NCBI GenBank assembly: GCA_017304675.1
Contig: JAFKLS010000017.1
Location: 558,001-622,000, forward strand
DNA length: 64,000 nt
Direction: 5' to 3'
From: Sphingobacteriia bacterium
GTDB lineage: Bacteria; Bacteroidota; Bacteroidia; Chitinophagales; Chitinophagaceae
Part shown: positions 16,530-25,882 of the stretch, in pieces
Layout of the letters: each line of letters opens with the position of its first letter
Position numbering within the stretch: the first letter of the stretch is position 1
The notes under the pieces: generated by a model
Database searches by the model: none
What the model was told of the DNA's origin: nothing
What the model saw: only the letters and a program-made list of their open reading frames with translations
Translations under genes and position numbers: made by a program

Positions 16530-18338
16530 TCAATCTTTATAAATTTGTTCAATCACATCTTTATATTTTTCCATAATCACTTTTCTTTTCAAACTCATCT
16601 TAGGTGTCATTTCTCCAGTATCAACACTCCATTCACTCGTAAGAAGTTCAAATTTTTTAATCTGCTCTACATGATTAAAGAACTGGTTATACTCTTCAAC
16701 AATCTCATTAAACAATGTTACAACCTGTGGCTGTTTAACTGCTTCTTCTTTTGTTGTGAATGAAATTCCTTTTTGTTGCATCCAGTTTTTCAGGGCGGTG
16801 AAAGCAGGAACAATCAGTGCTCCTACAAATTTCCTTTCCGGCCCAACAACTATAATCTGCTCAATATAGGGGCTTTCTTTCAGCTTGTTCTCTATTGGCT
16901 GAGGCGCTACATATTTACCGCCACTTGTTTTAAATAATTCTTTTTTTCTGTCTGTAATCTTTAAAAATCTTAGTTTGGGCTTAATATCATTTTCAACCCA
17001 AACGCCAATATCGCCGGTGTACAACCATCCGTTAATAACTGTTTCGGCAGTTAAGTCGGGCCTTTTGTAATAGCCCTGCATTACTGTTGGCCCTTTTACA
17101 AGAATTTCTCCGTCTTCTGCCAGTTTAACTTCAATACCATCAATCGGTGGGCCAACCGTTCCATATTTGCTGCCGCCTTTTCCTTTTCTGTTTATAGAAA
17201 TAACAGGACTATTTTCTGTTGGGCCATACCCTTCATATACCGGTACACCTGCAGCATTAAAAATGCGCATCAGTTTTTCCTGGCAGGCGGCGCCGCCTGT
17301 TACAATATAATCAACATTACCACCTAAAGCGTTTCTCCATTTACTGAATACCAATTTATTGGCAATCTTCAATTGAATATTATACCAAAATCCGCCGCTG
17401 ATGTTGTTATCATATTTTTCGGCAAGTTCAACAGACCAGAAAAATAATTTTCTTTTTATACCTGTTAATTGATTACCTGTTTGCATTATTTTTTCATACA
17501 CTTTTTCCAGCAAACGAGGCACCGTGCTGAAACCATTCGGTTGAATTTCTTTTAAGTTCTCACCAATGGTATCTAAAGATTCTGCATAATAAATACCAAT
17601 GCCGCTGAAGAGATAGATATAAGTGATTATTTTTTCGAAAATGTGATTAAGCGGTAAAAAACTTAATGCTTTATTATTGGGTTGCTCTTCGAAAGGAAAA
17701 CTATCGCTGCTGTACCGCAAACATGAATAAATATTTTGATGACTTAACATTACCCCTTTAGGTGTTCCGGTTGTGCCGGATGTATAAATGATAGTTGCTG
17801 TTTGTGTAACAGGTATTTGTTTTTTTAATGCTGCTACTTTTTCTAATGTTTGATCTGTTGCAAAAGCAAGAATTTCTTTCCAGTGGTGTGCATGTTCAAC
17901 GTCATCAAAACAATAAACGGTTTTAATGGAAGGAACTTTTTCTATTATAGCATTTACTTTATCGTAAAGCTCGCTGCTGCTAACAAATACATATTTTACA
18001 CTTGCATCGTTGAAAATGAATTCAAGTTCGTTCGAGCTGGTTGTTGGATAAACAGGAACAAGTATGGCGCCTATTTGTTGTACAGCAAGATCTGTAAAAA
18101 CCCACTCTGGCCTATTATTACTGATGATGGCAATTTTATCGCTGCTTTCTGCACTAAAATCATTTCCGCTTACGCCCAATGCCAGGAGCCCCGCACTCAG
18201 TTTATTCACTGTTTCGCAGGTTTCCTTGGTTCCGTATGTTCTCCAAACACCATTTTCTTTTGCAGCAAACATGTCTTTTTTTGGAAAATGTTGCATTTGG
18301 TAATCTACCGCATCAAAAAGTCTTTTTATTTCAATCAT
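16530..18338 (-). CDS. Long-chain fatty acid--CoA ligase
   Basis: 602-aa AMP-forming acyl-CoA synthetase that activates free fatty acids to acyl-CoA for degradation or lipid synthesis, likely at the inner membrane face. The AMP-binding P-loop YTSGTTGTPKGVMLSH is near residue 185; GYGPTENSPVIS and GWLYTGDIG are the adenylate-binding motifs; ITDRKKELFKTSGGKYVAP marks the hinge to the C-terminal domain. The closest functional type is the FAA1/FadD15-like group common in Bacteroidota. It is monocistronic, with a terminator right after the stop. Confidence 0.93.
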   Translation of the reverse strand: MIEIKRLFDAVDYQMQHFPKKDMFAAKENGVWRTYGTKETCETVNKLSAGLLALGVSGNDFSAESSDKIAIISNNRPEWVFTDLAVQQIGAILVPVYPTTSSNELEFIFNDASVKYVFVSSSELYDKVNAIIEKVPSIKTVYCFDDVEHAHHWKEILAFATDQTLEKVAALKKQIPVTQTATIIYTSGTTGTPKGVMLSHQNIYSCLRYSSDSFPFEEQPNNKALSFLPLNHIFEKIITYIYLFSGIGIYYAESLDTIGENLKEIQPNGFSTVPRLLEKVYEKIMQTGNQLTGIKRKLFFWSVELAEKYDNNISGGFWYNIQLKIANKLVFSKWRNALGGNVDYIVTGGAACQEKLMRIFNAAGVPVYEGYGPTENSPVISINRKGKGGSKYGTVGPPIDGIEVKLAEDGEILVKGPTVMQGYYKRPDLTAETVINGWLYTGDIGVWVENDIKPKLRFLKITDRKKELFKTSGGKYVAPQPIENKLKESPYIEQIIVVGPERKFVGALIVPAFTALKNWMQQKGISFTTKEEAVKQPQVVTLFNEIVEEYNQFFNHVEQIKKFELLTSEWSVDTGEMTPKMSLKRKVIMEKYKDVIEQIYKD

Positions 18339-18441
18339 ACCTCAATCGTTAGTATCAAAAAATTAGTTTACTGAAAATACAGAAGCTTTTGTGATTTTAC
18401 AAAATACACAAAAGCCAGTACCAAGAGGGATAGGTGTACTA

Positions 18442-19452
18442 TTATTTGTAGTACTGCCCCGCAGGAAATTTCATAATATGGCTTTGCTGGTATTTTCTAA
18501 AGGCTGCAGCCTGTTTATCGTGTGTATCTACCCAAATCTTATATGCGGCTGTACTTACTGCAGGACCAAACATCCATTGATTATATGCATCAAACAAACC
18601 TTCCTGTAACAGGTATTGCTGATAGTTGAATAAATAGAATGGAAGCTTTTCGTTTTTACCCGAAGCAAACCAATCGAGCACAAATCTTGTACGGATAGAA
18701 GAGAGGTTCTCCGGGTTGATCCCGTCTTTTGCCAAAGCAATACTCTTGCTTAAAGTTGTAAAAAAAGCTTTTTCAAAATCAGAAGCGGTAGAACGGATCC
18801 AGTTTTGAGGATCTTTTTCTGTATATATCCTTACATAAGCATCGTATACCGCAGATTTAATATCTGCAGAACGGGTGGTATAACTTTCCAGGTTTAAAAA
18901 CTGTTCTCCATAAATAATGGTTTTAAAATTATTTTCAAACCTGTCGTAATACATCACAGCATTATAATAATTACTGCTGTAATTGGCATCTGCTTCAATT
19001 CCTTTTTCCCAGGATACTATGGCTTCGGGCAGGTTTTTTTGCAAGGCGCCCAGTTCACCCATTTCATTATATATCACCCCGCTGTTAGGAAACTTCTTTA
19101 ATGCTTTCTTATATACGTTATCGCACTCTTTATATTCTTTGGTTGATTTATAGCTCATTCCCAAAAGCTGGAAACATTGTTCGTCGGCATCGGGCCTCTC
19201 TATCATTAATTTTCCAACTTCTGCGGCTTTTGTGAAATTGTTGATCAGGATATTGATAAATACCCAATCTTTCAACACCTCTAAACTGTCGCCATGTTTT
19301 TGTAATAACTCTGTATAAGCAGCAGAAGCTTTTTCCAGGTCTCCCTGCATTAGAAGTTTATGTGCAGCGTCGTATTTCTGGGCGTAATTGTCCTGAGCTT
19401 TAATACTGCAAGCCGTTAAAAGAAAAAGAATCGCTGAAAAAAAATATTTCAT
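18442..19452 (-). CDS. TPR-repeat lipoprotein
   Basis: 336-aa exported protein. The N-terminal signal ends in a lipobox (LTAC, Cys15), so it is probably an outer- or inner-membrane lipoprotein facing the periplasm. Tetratricopeptide-like helices fill about residues 25-190 (for example GDLEKASAAYTELLQKHGD and KEYKECDNVYKKALKKFPNS). The C-terminal part is helical without a known domain. Such proteins usually scaffold protein complexes. It lies 14 bp downstream of the DUF1015 gene on the same strand, so it is probably co-transcribed with serC; no functional link is evident. Confidence 0.82.
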   Translation of the reverse strand: MKYFFSAILFLLTACSIKAQDNYAQKYDAAHKLLMQGDLEKASAAYTELLQKHGDSLEVLKDWVFINILINNFTKAAEVGKLMIERPDADEQCFQLLGMSYKSTKEYKECDNVYKKALKKFPNSGVIYNEMGELGALQKNLPEAIVSWEKGIEADANYSSNYYNAVMYYDRFENNFKTIIYGEQFLNLESYTTRSADIKSAVYDAYVRIYTEKDPQNWIRSTASDFEKAFFTTLSKSIALAKDGINPENLSSIRTRFVLDWFASGKNEKLPFYLFNYQQYLLQEGLFDAYNQWMFGPAVSTAAYKIWVDTHDKQAAAFRKYQQSHIMKFPAGQYYK

Positions 19453-19466
19453 AACTGGTTAAAATA

Positions 19467-20699
19467 TTAAGCGCTGATAAGATGTGTTAATAATCCGTCT
19501 CTTAATTTTGGCTCAAACCATGTGCTTTTAGGCGGCATTACATTTCCGCTATCGGCAATATTGAAGAGTTGATCGATAGTTACGGGAAACAAACTAAATG
19601 CCAGTTTCATTTCACCGCTGTTTACCCTTTTCTCTAATTCGGTGATTCCGCGAATACCACCAACAAAATCTATTCTTTTATCTGTTCGCTGATCTTTAAT
19701 TCCCAATAATTTATCTAAAACATTATTGCTTAAAATGGTTACGTCTAAAACACCTATCGGATCTGTTGTGTACGTTCCTTCTTTTGCAATGAGCTGATAC
19801 CATTGATGGTTAATAAACATGCCAAACTCGTGCAATTGAGCCGGTTTTACAGGTGCTTCTTTTTTTGCAACTATAAAATCTGTTTCCAATGCCTTAAGAA
19901 ACACTTCTTCCGTTAACCCATTCAAATCTTTTACAACACGGTTGTAATCTAAGATTTGTAATTGGGCTGAAGGAAATAAAGTTGTTAAAAAATAATCTGC
20001 TTCTTTTGTTGCTGCAGCACCTAAAGCTTTTCTTACCTTGGCGGCAGAGGCTGCTCTATGATGCCCGTCAGCAATATACGTGCATTCTATTTCCTGTTCA
20101 AACAAGGTTGTAATATTGTTGATCTGCTCATCATCATTTATAATCCAAATTGTATGTGCAATACCGTCTTCTGCTGTAAAATCGTAGGCGGCTGTATGTT
20201 TTGTTTTCCAGTTTTCTACGATATTATCTATCGCTGCATTGCTTCGGTAAGCTAAAAAAACATTGCCAGTTTGTGCTCCTGATGTTTTGATATGGTTAAT
20301 CCTGTCTTGTTCTTTTTCGGGCCTGGTAAATTCATGCTTTTTAATCACATCATTTTCGTAATCGTTTACACTGCTTACACATACTAAACCCGTTTGGCTT
20401 CTGCCCTGCATTACCAACTGATAGATATAATAACAGGGTTTTGCTTCTCTGAACAATACTTCATTTTTTATAAAAGCATCCAGGTTTTCTTTTGCCTTTG
20501 CATATACTTCGGCTGAATGGATATCTGTTGTATCGGGTAAATCTATTTCACTTTTGGTAATGTGTAAAAATGAATACGGATTTTCGAGTGCTGCTTCTTT
20601 TGCTTCTTTGCTGTTTAAAACATCGTAAGGCCTGCTTGCTACTTGTTTTGCCAGTGTTACTTGCGGACGAAGGGCTTTAAATGGTTGAATATTTGCCAT
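19467..20699 (-). CDS. DUF1015 family protein
   Basis: 410 aa from the ATG at 20699 (MANIQPFKALRP); the longer frame upstream overlaps serC and is rejected. DUF1015 (COG4198) begins typically with the IQPFKALRP and RPYDVLNSKEA stretches. The motif DGHHRAASA near residue 212 resembles the GHHR motif of ParB/Srx-fold enzymes such as SerK and SbnI, which phosphorylate free serine. The gene lies directly downstream of serC, 16 bp apart. A serine-related kinase role is therefore an attractive inference, not established. Confidence 0.88.
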   Translation of the reverse strand: MANIQPFKALRPQVTLAKQVASRPYDVLNSKEAKEAALENPYSFLHITKSEIDLPDTTDIHSAEVYAKAKENLDAFIKNEVLFREAKPCYYIYQLVMQGRSQTGLVCVSSVNDYENDVIKKHEFTRPEKEQDRINHIKTSGAQTGNVFLAYRSNAAIDNIVENWKTKHTAAYDFTAEDGIAHTIWIINDDEQINNITTLFEQEIECTYIADGHHRAASAAKVRKALGAAATKEADYFLTTLFPSAQLQILDYNRVVKDLNGLTEEVFLKALETDFIVAKKEAPVKPAQLHEFGMFINHQWYQLIAKEGTYTTDPIGVLDVTILSNNVLDKLLGIKDQRTDKRIDFVGGIRGITELEKRVNSGEMKLAFSLFPVTIDQLFNIADSGNVMPPKSTWFEPKLRDGLLTHLISA

Positions 20700-20715
20700 G
20701 ATTAATAAAATCTTA

Positions 20716-21783
20716 TTAAGAATTTTTTTGGTTAAAATAGGTGGCCAGCTCGCAAAATGCCTGAACACTTTCCGATGCAAGTGCATTATACATGCTAACA
20801 CGAATGCCCCCAACTGTTCTGTATCCTTTTACACCCACCATATTTGCTGCTTTGCATTCTTCTAAAAATTTGTTTTGTAGATTTTCATCTTCAATAAAGA
20901 ATACTGCGTTCATGTGGCTTCTGTCTTCTTTTGCCACATGGCATTTGAATAAAGAAAGGCTATCAATGGTTGAATATAATAAGTTCGATTTTTCAATGCT
21001 TCTTTTTTCCATTTCTGCCAGTCCGCCTTCTTTTTTTATCCATCTAAGTGTTAACATAGCAACATAAATAGCAAAAACAGGTGGCGTGTTTAATAAAGAA
21101 TGAGCCTCTATATGTTTTTGATAATCCATTATAGCTGGAATGGGTCTTTTAATTTTTCCTAACAGGCTTTTCTTTACAACAACGAGGTTTACACCTGCTG
21201 CCCCCATATTTTTTTGGGCCCCGGCATATATTAAATCGAACCTGGAAAAATCAACCTGACGGCTAAAGATATCGCTGCTCATGTCTCCTATAAGCGGCAC
21301 ATTTACTTCAGGTAATTGATGCCACTGGGTTCCTTCAACCGTATTATTGGTGGTGATGTGCAAATATTTTGTATGGGATGGAACCTGGAAATTTTTTGGG
21401 ATGTACGTATGGTTTTTATCTTTTGAAGAGGCTGCCACGAAGGCGTTGCCAAACAACGAAGCCTCCTTAATGGCTTTACTGCCCCAGATGCCATTATCGC
21501 AATATGCGGCTGTTTCTCCGGTATCAAGCAAATTCATGGGAACCTGCATAAACTGTGTGGTAGCGCCGCCGTGTAAAAACAAAACTTCATAGCCGTCACT
21601 TAATTGCATGAGGTCTTTTACATGTTGCCTTGCTTCATTGATCACATCAATAAACCAGTTGGTACGATGCCCTATTTCCAGAATAGATAACCCGGTATTG
21701 TTAAAATTAAGAACTGCTTCTGAGGCTTGTTGTAAAACTTCCTGAGGTAAAACAGAAGGGCCGGAATTAAAATTATGCACCAC
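20716..21783 (-). CDS. serC: Phosphoserine aminotransferase
   Basis: PLP enzyme converting 3-phosphohydroxypyruvate to phosphoserine, the second step of serine synthesis. Signatures: HNFNSGPSVLPQEVL at the N-terminus, LHGGATTQF for substrate/PLP binding, and the PLP lysine in DLIYAGAQKNMG, about 190 residues in. Start choice: no ATG is available; GTG codons at 21783 and 21780 sit right before the conserved HNFNSGP, while a TTG at 21810 would add nine unconserved residues. I chose the first GTG. It is followed by DUF1015 in an apparent operon. Confidence 0.94.
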   Translation of the reverse strand: MVHNFNSGPSVLPQEVLQQASEAVLNFNNTGLSILEIGHRTNWFIDVINEARQHVKDLMQLSDGYEVLFLHGGATTQFMQVPMNLLDTGETAAYCDNGIWGSKAIKEASLFGNAFVAASSKDKNHTYIPKNFQVPSHTKYLHITTNNTVEGTQWHQLPEVNVPLIGDMSSDIFSRQVDFSRFDLIYAGAQKNMGAAGVNLVVVKKSLLGKIKRPIPAIMDYQKHIEAHSLLNTPPVFAIYVAMLTLRWIKKEGGLAEMEKRSIEKSNLLYSTIDSLSLFKCHVAKEDRSHMNAVFFIEDENLQNKFLEECKAANMVGVKGYRTVGGIRVSMYNALASESVQAFCELATYFNQKNS

Positions 21784-21828
21784 TTGCTTGCTTGTTTTTA
21801 GAAACCGCAAGATAATTAAATAACAGGT

Positions 21829-22473
21829 TTAATCATTTACATCCGTAACGCCGCCGGTAACGGCAAACTTCATAGCTTCTGCAGCAGAGATATCATTCAA
21901 TATTTTCACTTTTTCTTTGGGCACAATATATGTAATGCCGCTTATGGCATAGGAGTGCGGCACATAAACAACCACATGTTCTTTTAAATCAAAATCCTCT
22001 GCTTCTAAACGGGTAATAAACCCTACACGCCAAACACCTGCACTATCTATATTCACAAGAACAGGTTTATCAAACTTCTTTTTATTACCGGCGAAGGCTT
22101 CTAAAAAATCCTTTACGGATGAATAAATGAATTTAATGCCCGGTGTGTTTTCCAATACGGTATCTAAAATATCCACCAGCCGCTTTACAATAAAGGAGGA
22201 AGAGATCCATCCAACAAAGAGCACTAAAGATACCACTACTAAAAAGCCCAGTCCCGGAAACCTTTGTATGTTTCCTTCTGCATCGTTATTGATTAATTGG
22301 GGGAAGAACGTTTTTACAATATTCGGCAGAAGGCTGTCTACTAATGTAAAAAGAGAAATAATTACCCAAATGGTAATACCAATGGGCGCCAGTACAACCA
22401 ATCCCTGAAGAAAAAATTGGAATAATTTTCTCACTACAGACTTAAGGCCTTGTTGTACCCTGTTGTTGCTCAT
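21829..22473 (-). CDS. DUF502 family inner-membrane protein
   Basis: 214 aa with two strong transmembrane segments (about residues 20-45 and 70-95). The first contains LVVLAPIGITIWVIISL, the DUF502 signature, and the soluble C-terminal part has NTPGIKFIYSSVKDF. Function of the family is unknown. It ends 45 bp before the upstream end of serC on the same strand, so it may be the first gene of the DUF502-serC-DUF1015-TPR cluster. Confidence 0.88.
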   Translation of the reverse strand: MSNNRVQQGLKSVVRKLFQFFLQGLVVLAPIGITIWVIISLFTLVDSLLPNIVKTFFPQLINNDAEGNIQRFPGLGFLVVVSLVLFVGWISSSFIVKRLVDILDTVLENTPGIKFIYSSVKDFLEAFAGNKKKFDKPVLVNIDSAGVWRVGFITRLEAEDFDLKEHVVVYVPHSYAISGITYIVPKEKVKILNDISAAEAMKFAVTGGVTDVND

Positions 22474-22597
22474 ACTGCAAAGTTTACAATATTGGAGTTA
22501 ATTGAAAAAATTTACAAGTGCAAACAATATCGGGCAGCTCCTAAACGTCTATCCGTATAATATGCCGTTTAACAAAAAAATAACCTGTTTTTTAAAG

Positions 22598-22623
22598 GAA
22601 ACTTTTGCAACGTAAAAAGTTTC
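22598..22623 (+). promoter_or_regulatory. Putative TetR operator
   Basis: A perfect 9-bp inverted repeat GAAACTTTT (22598-22606) / AAAAGTTTC (22615-22623) with an 8-bp spacer. It covers the -33 element and part of the promoter spacer, 31 bp before the regulator gene. This is the geometry expected for autorepression by the encoded TetR protein. Confidence 0.65.
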
Positions 22624-22633
22624 TATAGTTTTG
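22604..22633 (+). promoter_or_regulatory. Promoter of the tetR-RND efflux operon
   Basis: TTTG at 22604-22607, an 18-bp spacer and TAGTTTTG at 22626-22633 match the Bacteroidota -33/-7 consensus. The expected start is about 10-15 nt before the ATG at 22654. Confidence 0.7.
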
Positions 22634-22653
22634 CGCCGTTTTAAGAAAAGCTT

Positions 22654-23274
22654 ATGCAGGATAGAATTTTATTAAAAGCCCATGAATTGTTTATGCAATA
22701 CGGCATTAGAAGCGTTAGTATGGATGAGATAGCTTCTAACCTGGGTATTTCAAAAAAAACCATTTATCAATATTATGCAGACAAAGATGCATTGGTAAAC
22801 GAAGTGGTAGATATTGAAATTAATAGAAACGAGACCGACTGCAAATACCAGCAATCGGTATGTGAAAATGCCATCCACGAGGTTTTTATGGCCTTCGATA
22901 TGGTTCAGGAAATGCTCACTACAATGAACCCCTCTGTGTTATACGATCTGGAGAAATATTATCCCAGCTCCTTTAAGAAGTTTCACGAGCACAAAAACAA
23001 ATTCTTGTTTAAAGCTATTAAAGATAACCTGTTAAAGGGCATTAATGAAGAGTTATACAGGGATGATATTAATACAGAAATCATTACACGGTTCAGGATC
23101 GGCACAATATTTTTAATATTCAACCAGGAAGAATTTCCTGCCACCAAGTACAATTTATCACTGGTACTTAGTGAAATAACCGATCATTTTTTATACGGTA
23201 TCGCTACCCAGAAAGGTGCAAAACTTATTCAGAAATATAAACTACAAAGAACAAAAAGTACAGCTCATGAATAA
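22654..23274 (+). CDS. TetR/AcrR family transcriptional regulator
   Basis: 206-aa helical repressor. The N-terminal DNA-binding domain is canonical: AHELFMQYGIRSVSMDEIAS, then GISKKTIYQYYADKDALV (helix-turn-helix, about residues 25-46). The ligand-binding C-terminal domain is variable, as usual. It is the first gene of an operon with TolC-, adaptor- and RND-permease genes and overlaps the tolC start by 8 bp, so it very likely represses that operon and is relieved by a pump substrate. A perfect inverted repeat overlies its promoter. Confidence 0.93.
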   Translation: MQDRILLKAHELFMQYGIRSVSMDEIASNLGISKKTIYQYYADKDALVNEVVDIEINRNETDCKYQQSVCENAIHEVFMAFDMVQEMLTTMNPSVLYDLEKYYPSSFKKFHEHKNKFLFKAIKDNLLKGINEELYRDDINTEIITRFRIGTIFLIFNQEEFPATKYNLSLVLSEITDHFLYGIATQKGAKLIQKYKLQRTKSTAHE

Positions 23275-24616
23275 ACGAAAATTATTACACTTTTTAGCCT
23301 TCGCATTTTTTGCCCATACCAGCAGCATGGCACAAAATGCAGTAAATGCCAAGCATGAATTTAGCATACAGCAATGCATTGAATATGCTTCTAAAAATAA
23401 TGCTGCCGTAAAAAATGCTTTATTAAACATTAAAGTACAGGAACAGGTTAACAGGGGTGTTACTGCTGCTGCGTTGCCCAGCGTTGGCGGCTCTGCAGGC
23501 TTTACGGATTATATTGATATTCCAACCTCATTAATCCCCGGGCAATTTTTCGGGCAACCCGCCGGTACTTTTGTTCCTGTTCAGTTTGGTACAAAGTACA
23601 ATGCCAATGCAGGTGTGCAAATTCAGCAATTACTGTTCGACGGACAGGTATTCGTTGGTTTACAGGCTAGGAATACTTCTATTGCCTTCCAACAAAAAAA
23701 TCTTGAGGTAACAGAAGAAAATATTAAAGCCAACATTTACAAAATCTATTACCAGCTGGTAGTTAGCAAAACCTCTATTGCTTTGATCAATGCCAATATT
23801 GAACGTTTGCAAAAATTGGAAAAAGATGCAAAAGCTCTTTATCAGAGTGGTTTTTCGGAAAAACTGGATATTGATAGAGTCTCTGTTCAGCTTTCCAACC
23901 TTCAAACAGAAAAAGAAAAAACCATTAACAATATTGCCATTGGCTATATGGGTTTAAAAACCTTAATAGGTATGCCGGCTAGAGAAGAACTGGTTTTAAC
24001 CGATAAGATAACCGAAGATGAGATTAAAACAAATATTGTAAACGATACCGCTTACAGTTATACAGACAGGAAAGAATTTCAGTATTTGTCGTTGGCAAAA
24101 CAATTAAATGAATACAATATTAAACGTTATAAGTTAAGTTATTTGCCAACACTAAGCTTATCGGGGCTTTATTCCAAAACAGCACAAAGAACAGAGTTTG
24201 ATTTCTTTAAAAAAGGAGACTGGTTTACCACTTCGTATGTTGGTGTTAATATGTCTATCCCCATTTTCAGTGGCTTTAGTAAAGATGCCAAAGTAAAACA
24301 ATCGAGGTTTGAGCTGAAACAGACAGAAAACAACCTTGAAAGTTTAAAATTATCGATCGATAACGATGTAAAACAAGCACAGTTAAATTTTGCTTCGGCC
24401 ATACATACAATGGATTTTCAAAAGAAAAATATGGCTCTGGCTGAAAATGTTTTTGAGCAAACCAAGAAAAAATACGATGCAGGAACAGGCTCTAATACTG
24501 AGATTAATTCTGCACAAACAGACTTAGTAACTGCTCAAACCAATTACATCAATGCTATGTATGCAGCCGTTATTGCCAAAATAGATTATTTAAAAGCAAT
24601 AGGAAAATTACCATAA
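23267..24616 (+). CDS. TolC family outer-membrane efflux protein
   Basis: 449 aa from the ATG at 23267, chosen because a Sec signal peptide (MNKRKLLHFLAFAFF...SSMA) follows directly; an upstream start would run through tetR. The mature part has the two outer-membrane-efflux-protein repeats of long coiled-coil helices, with FSIQQCIEYASKNNAAVKNA at the start and VFEQTKKKYDAGTGSNTEIN near the end. It forms the outer-membrane exit duct of the tripartite pump encoded by the next two genes. Confidence 0.94.
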   Translation: MNKRKLLHFLAFAFFAHTSSMAQNAVNAKHEFSIQQCIEYASKNNAAVKNALLNIKVQEQVNRGVTAAALPSVGGSAGFTDYIDIPTSLIPGQFFGQPAGTFVPVQFGTKYNANAGVQIQQLLFDGQVFVGLQARNTSIAFQQKNLEVTEENIKANIYKIYYQLVVSKTSIALINANIERLQKLEKDAKALYQSGFSEKLDIDRVSVQLSNLQTEKEKTINNIAIGYMGLKTLIGMPAREELVLTDKITEDEIKTNIVNDTAYSYTDRKEFQYLSLAKQLNEYNIKRYKLSYLPTLSLSGLYSKTAQRTEFDFFKKGDWFTTSYVGVNMSIPIFSGFSKDAKVKQSRFELKQTENNLESLKLSIDNDVKQAQLNFASAIHTMDFQKKNMALAENVFEQTKKKYDAGTGSNTEINSAQTDLVTAQTNYINAMYAAVIAKIDYLKAIGKLP

Positions 24617-24646
24617 CCAAAACTAAAATCAACTAAAAAAAAGAAT

Positions 24647-25840
24647 ATGCAAAAAATAATAAACATCGCTTTAATTGTTTCAACGCTGATGATTGCTTCG
24701 TGTGGAAGCAAACAAGATAAAGGCTTACCACAAAAAAAGGCAAAGCTTGAAGAATTAAAAAAACAACAAACTTCATTGGCTGCAGATATCGCCAAGCTGG
24801 AAGCCGATATTGCCAAAGAAGATACAAGTGCTGCAAAAAATAATGAAACGGCAAAACTGGTTGGCGTTACTCCTGTTACCTCTTCTGCATTCACACATTA
24901 TATAGACTTGCAAGGAAAGATTGATGCAGATAATATTTCTTCCATCACTCCGCGTTACGGTGGCGGGCAGGTAAAGGGCCTTTTTGTTAAAAAAGGAGAT
25001 ATGGTTAAAAAAGGGCAACTGCTGCTAAAATTAGATGATGCCATCATTAAAAAAACATATGCTAGTGCTAAGCAAGGAATTGAAGCCATTAAAACACAAT
25101 TGGCTTTTGCAAAAGATCTTTACGATCGTCAAAACAATTTATGGAAGCAAGGAATCGGAACAGAAGTACAACTATTGACTGCAAAAAATAATGTGGAAAC
25201 ACTCACCAATCAATTAAAATCTCAGGAAGAAAATTTAAAAGCATTGCAGGAACAAGTGGATGCAACCAATGTAACCAGCGATGTTGATGGTATTGCCGAT
25301 GAGGTGAATATAAAAGTAGGTGAGCTTTTCGCAGGCATGGGTCAAATTAAAATTGTAAACACAAGCAGTTTAAAAGTTGTTACAGAAGTACCGGAAAACT
25401 ATGCGGGTAAAGTAAAAGGTAATTCATCTATGACCATCATCATTCCTGATCTGAATAAAACATACAACAACATTTCTGTTTCTTTCTTAAGTAAAATAAT
25501 TAATCCGATGAGCAGAAGTTTTACATTGGAAGGAAAGCTTCCTTACGATGGACTTGTTCGTCCCAATCAGGTAGCGCAGGTTAAAATAGAAGATTACAGT
25601 GCTAAAAATGCGATTACGGTTCCGGTAAACACTGTTGGCACGGATGATAAAGGCAAGTTTGTTTATGTGGCAGTGAAAGAAGGGGATAAATTAACCGCTA
25701 AGAAAAAACAAATATCTGTTGGTGAATTATATGGTCAGTTCATTGAAGTGAAGAGTGGCTTAGCTGTTGGCGATCTATTAATTACAGAAGGTTTTCAAAA
25801 TGCTTATGATGGACAAGCTTTGAAAACAGACAACAAATAA
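24647..25840 (+). CDS. RND efflux periplasmic adaptor subunit (lipoprotein)
   Basis: 397-aa membrane-fusion protein. The lipobox LMIASC gives lipidation at Cys19. A predicted coiled coil follows immediately (about residues 28-65, KKAKLEELKKQQ), which is unusual before the lipoyl domain. Then come the barrel-sandwich hybrid (GLFVKKGDMVKKGQLLLKLDD near residue 115), an alpha-hairpin (about 140-205), and the beta-barrel and membrane-proximal domains (VPVNTVGTDDKGKFVYV near residue 330). It connects the permease to the TolC protein. It lies 30 bp after tolC and 42 bp before the permease gene. Confidence 0.94.
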   Translation: MQKIINIALIVSTLMIASCGSKQDKGLPQKKAKLEELKKQQTSLAADIAKLEADIAKEDTSAAKNNETAKLVGVTPVTSSAFTHYIDLQGKIDADNISSITPRYGGGQVKGLFVKKGDMVKKGQLLLKLDDAIIKKTYASAKQGIEAIKTQLAFAKDLYDRQNNLWKQGIGTEVQLLTAKNNVETLTNQLKSQEENLKALQEQVDATNVTSDVDGIADEVNIKVGELFAGMGQIKIVNTSSLKVVTEVPENYAGKVKGNSSMTIIIPDLNKTYNNISVSFLSKIINPMSRSFTLEGKLPYDGLVRPNQVAQVKIEDYSAKNAITVPVNTVGTDDKGKFVYVAVKEGDKLTAKKKQISVGELYGQFIEVKSGLAVGDLLITEGFQNAYDGQALKTDNK

Positions 25841-25882
25841 TTGTTTAGTAAAGCATAAAACTTACGACCAAAAAAACTAATT

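Noticed and set aside
17850-18374. 174-codon frame antisense to the acyl-CoA synthetase
   Set aside because: Cys- and Phe-rich shadow of a strongly supported gene.
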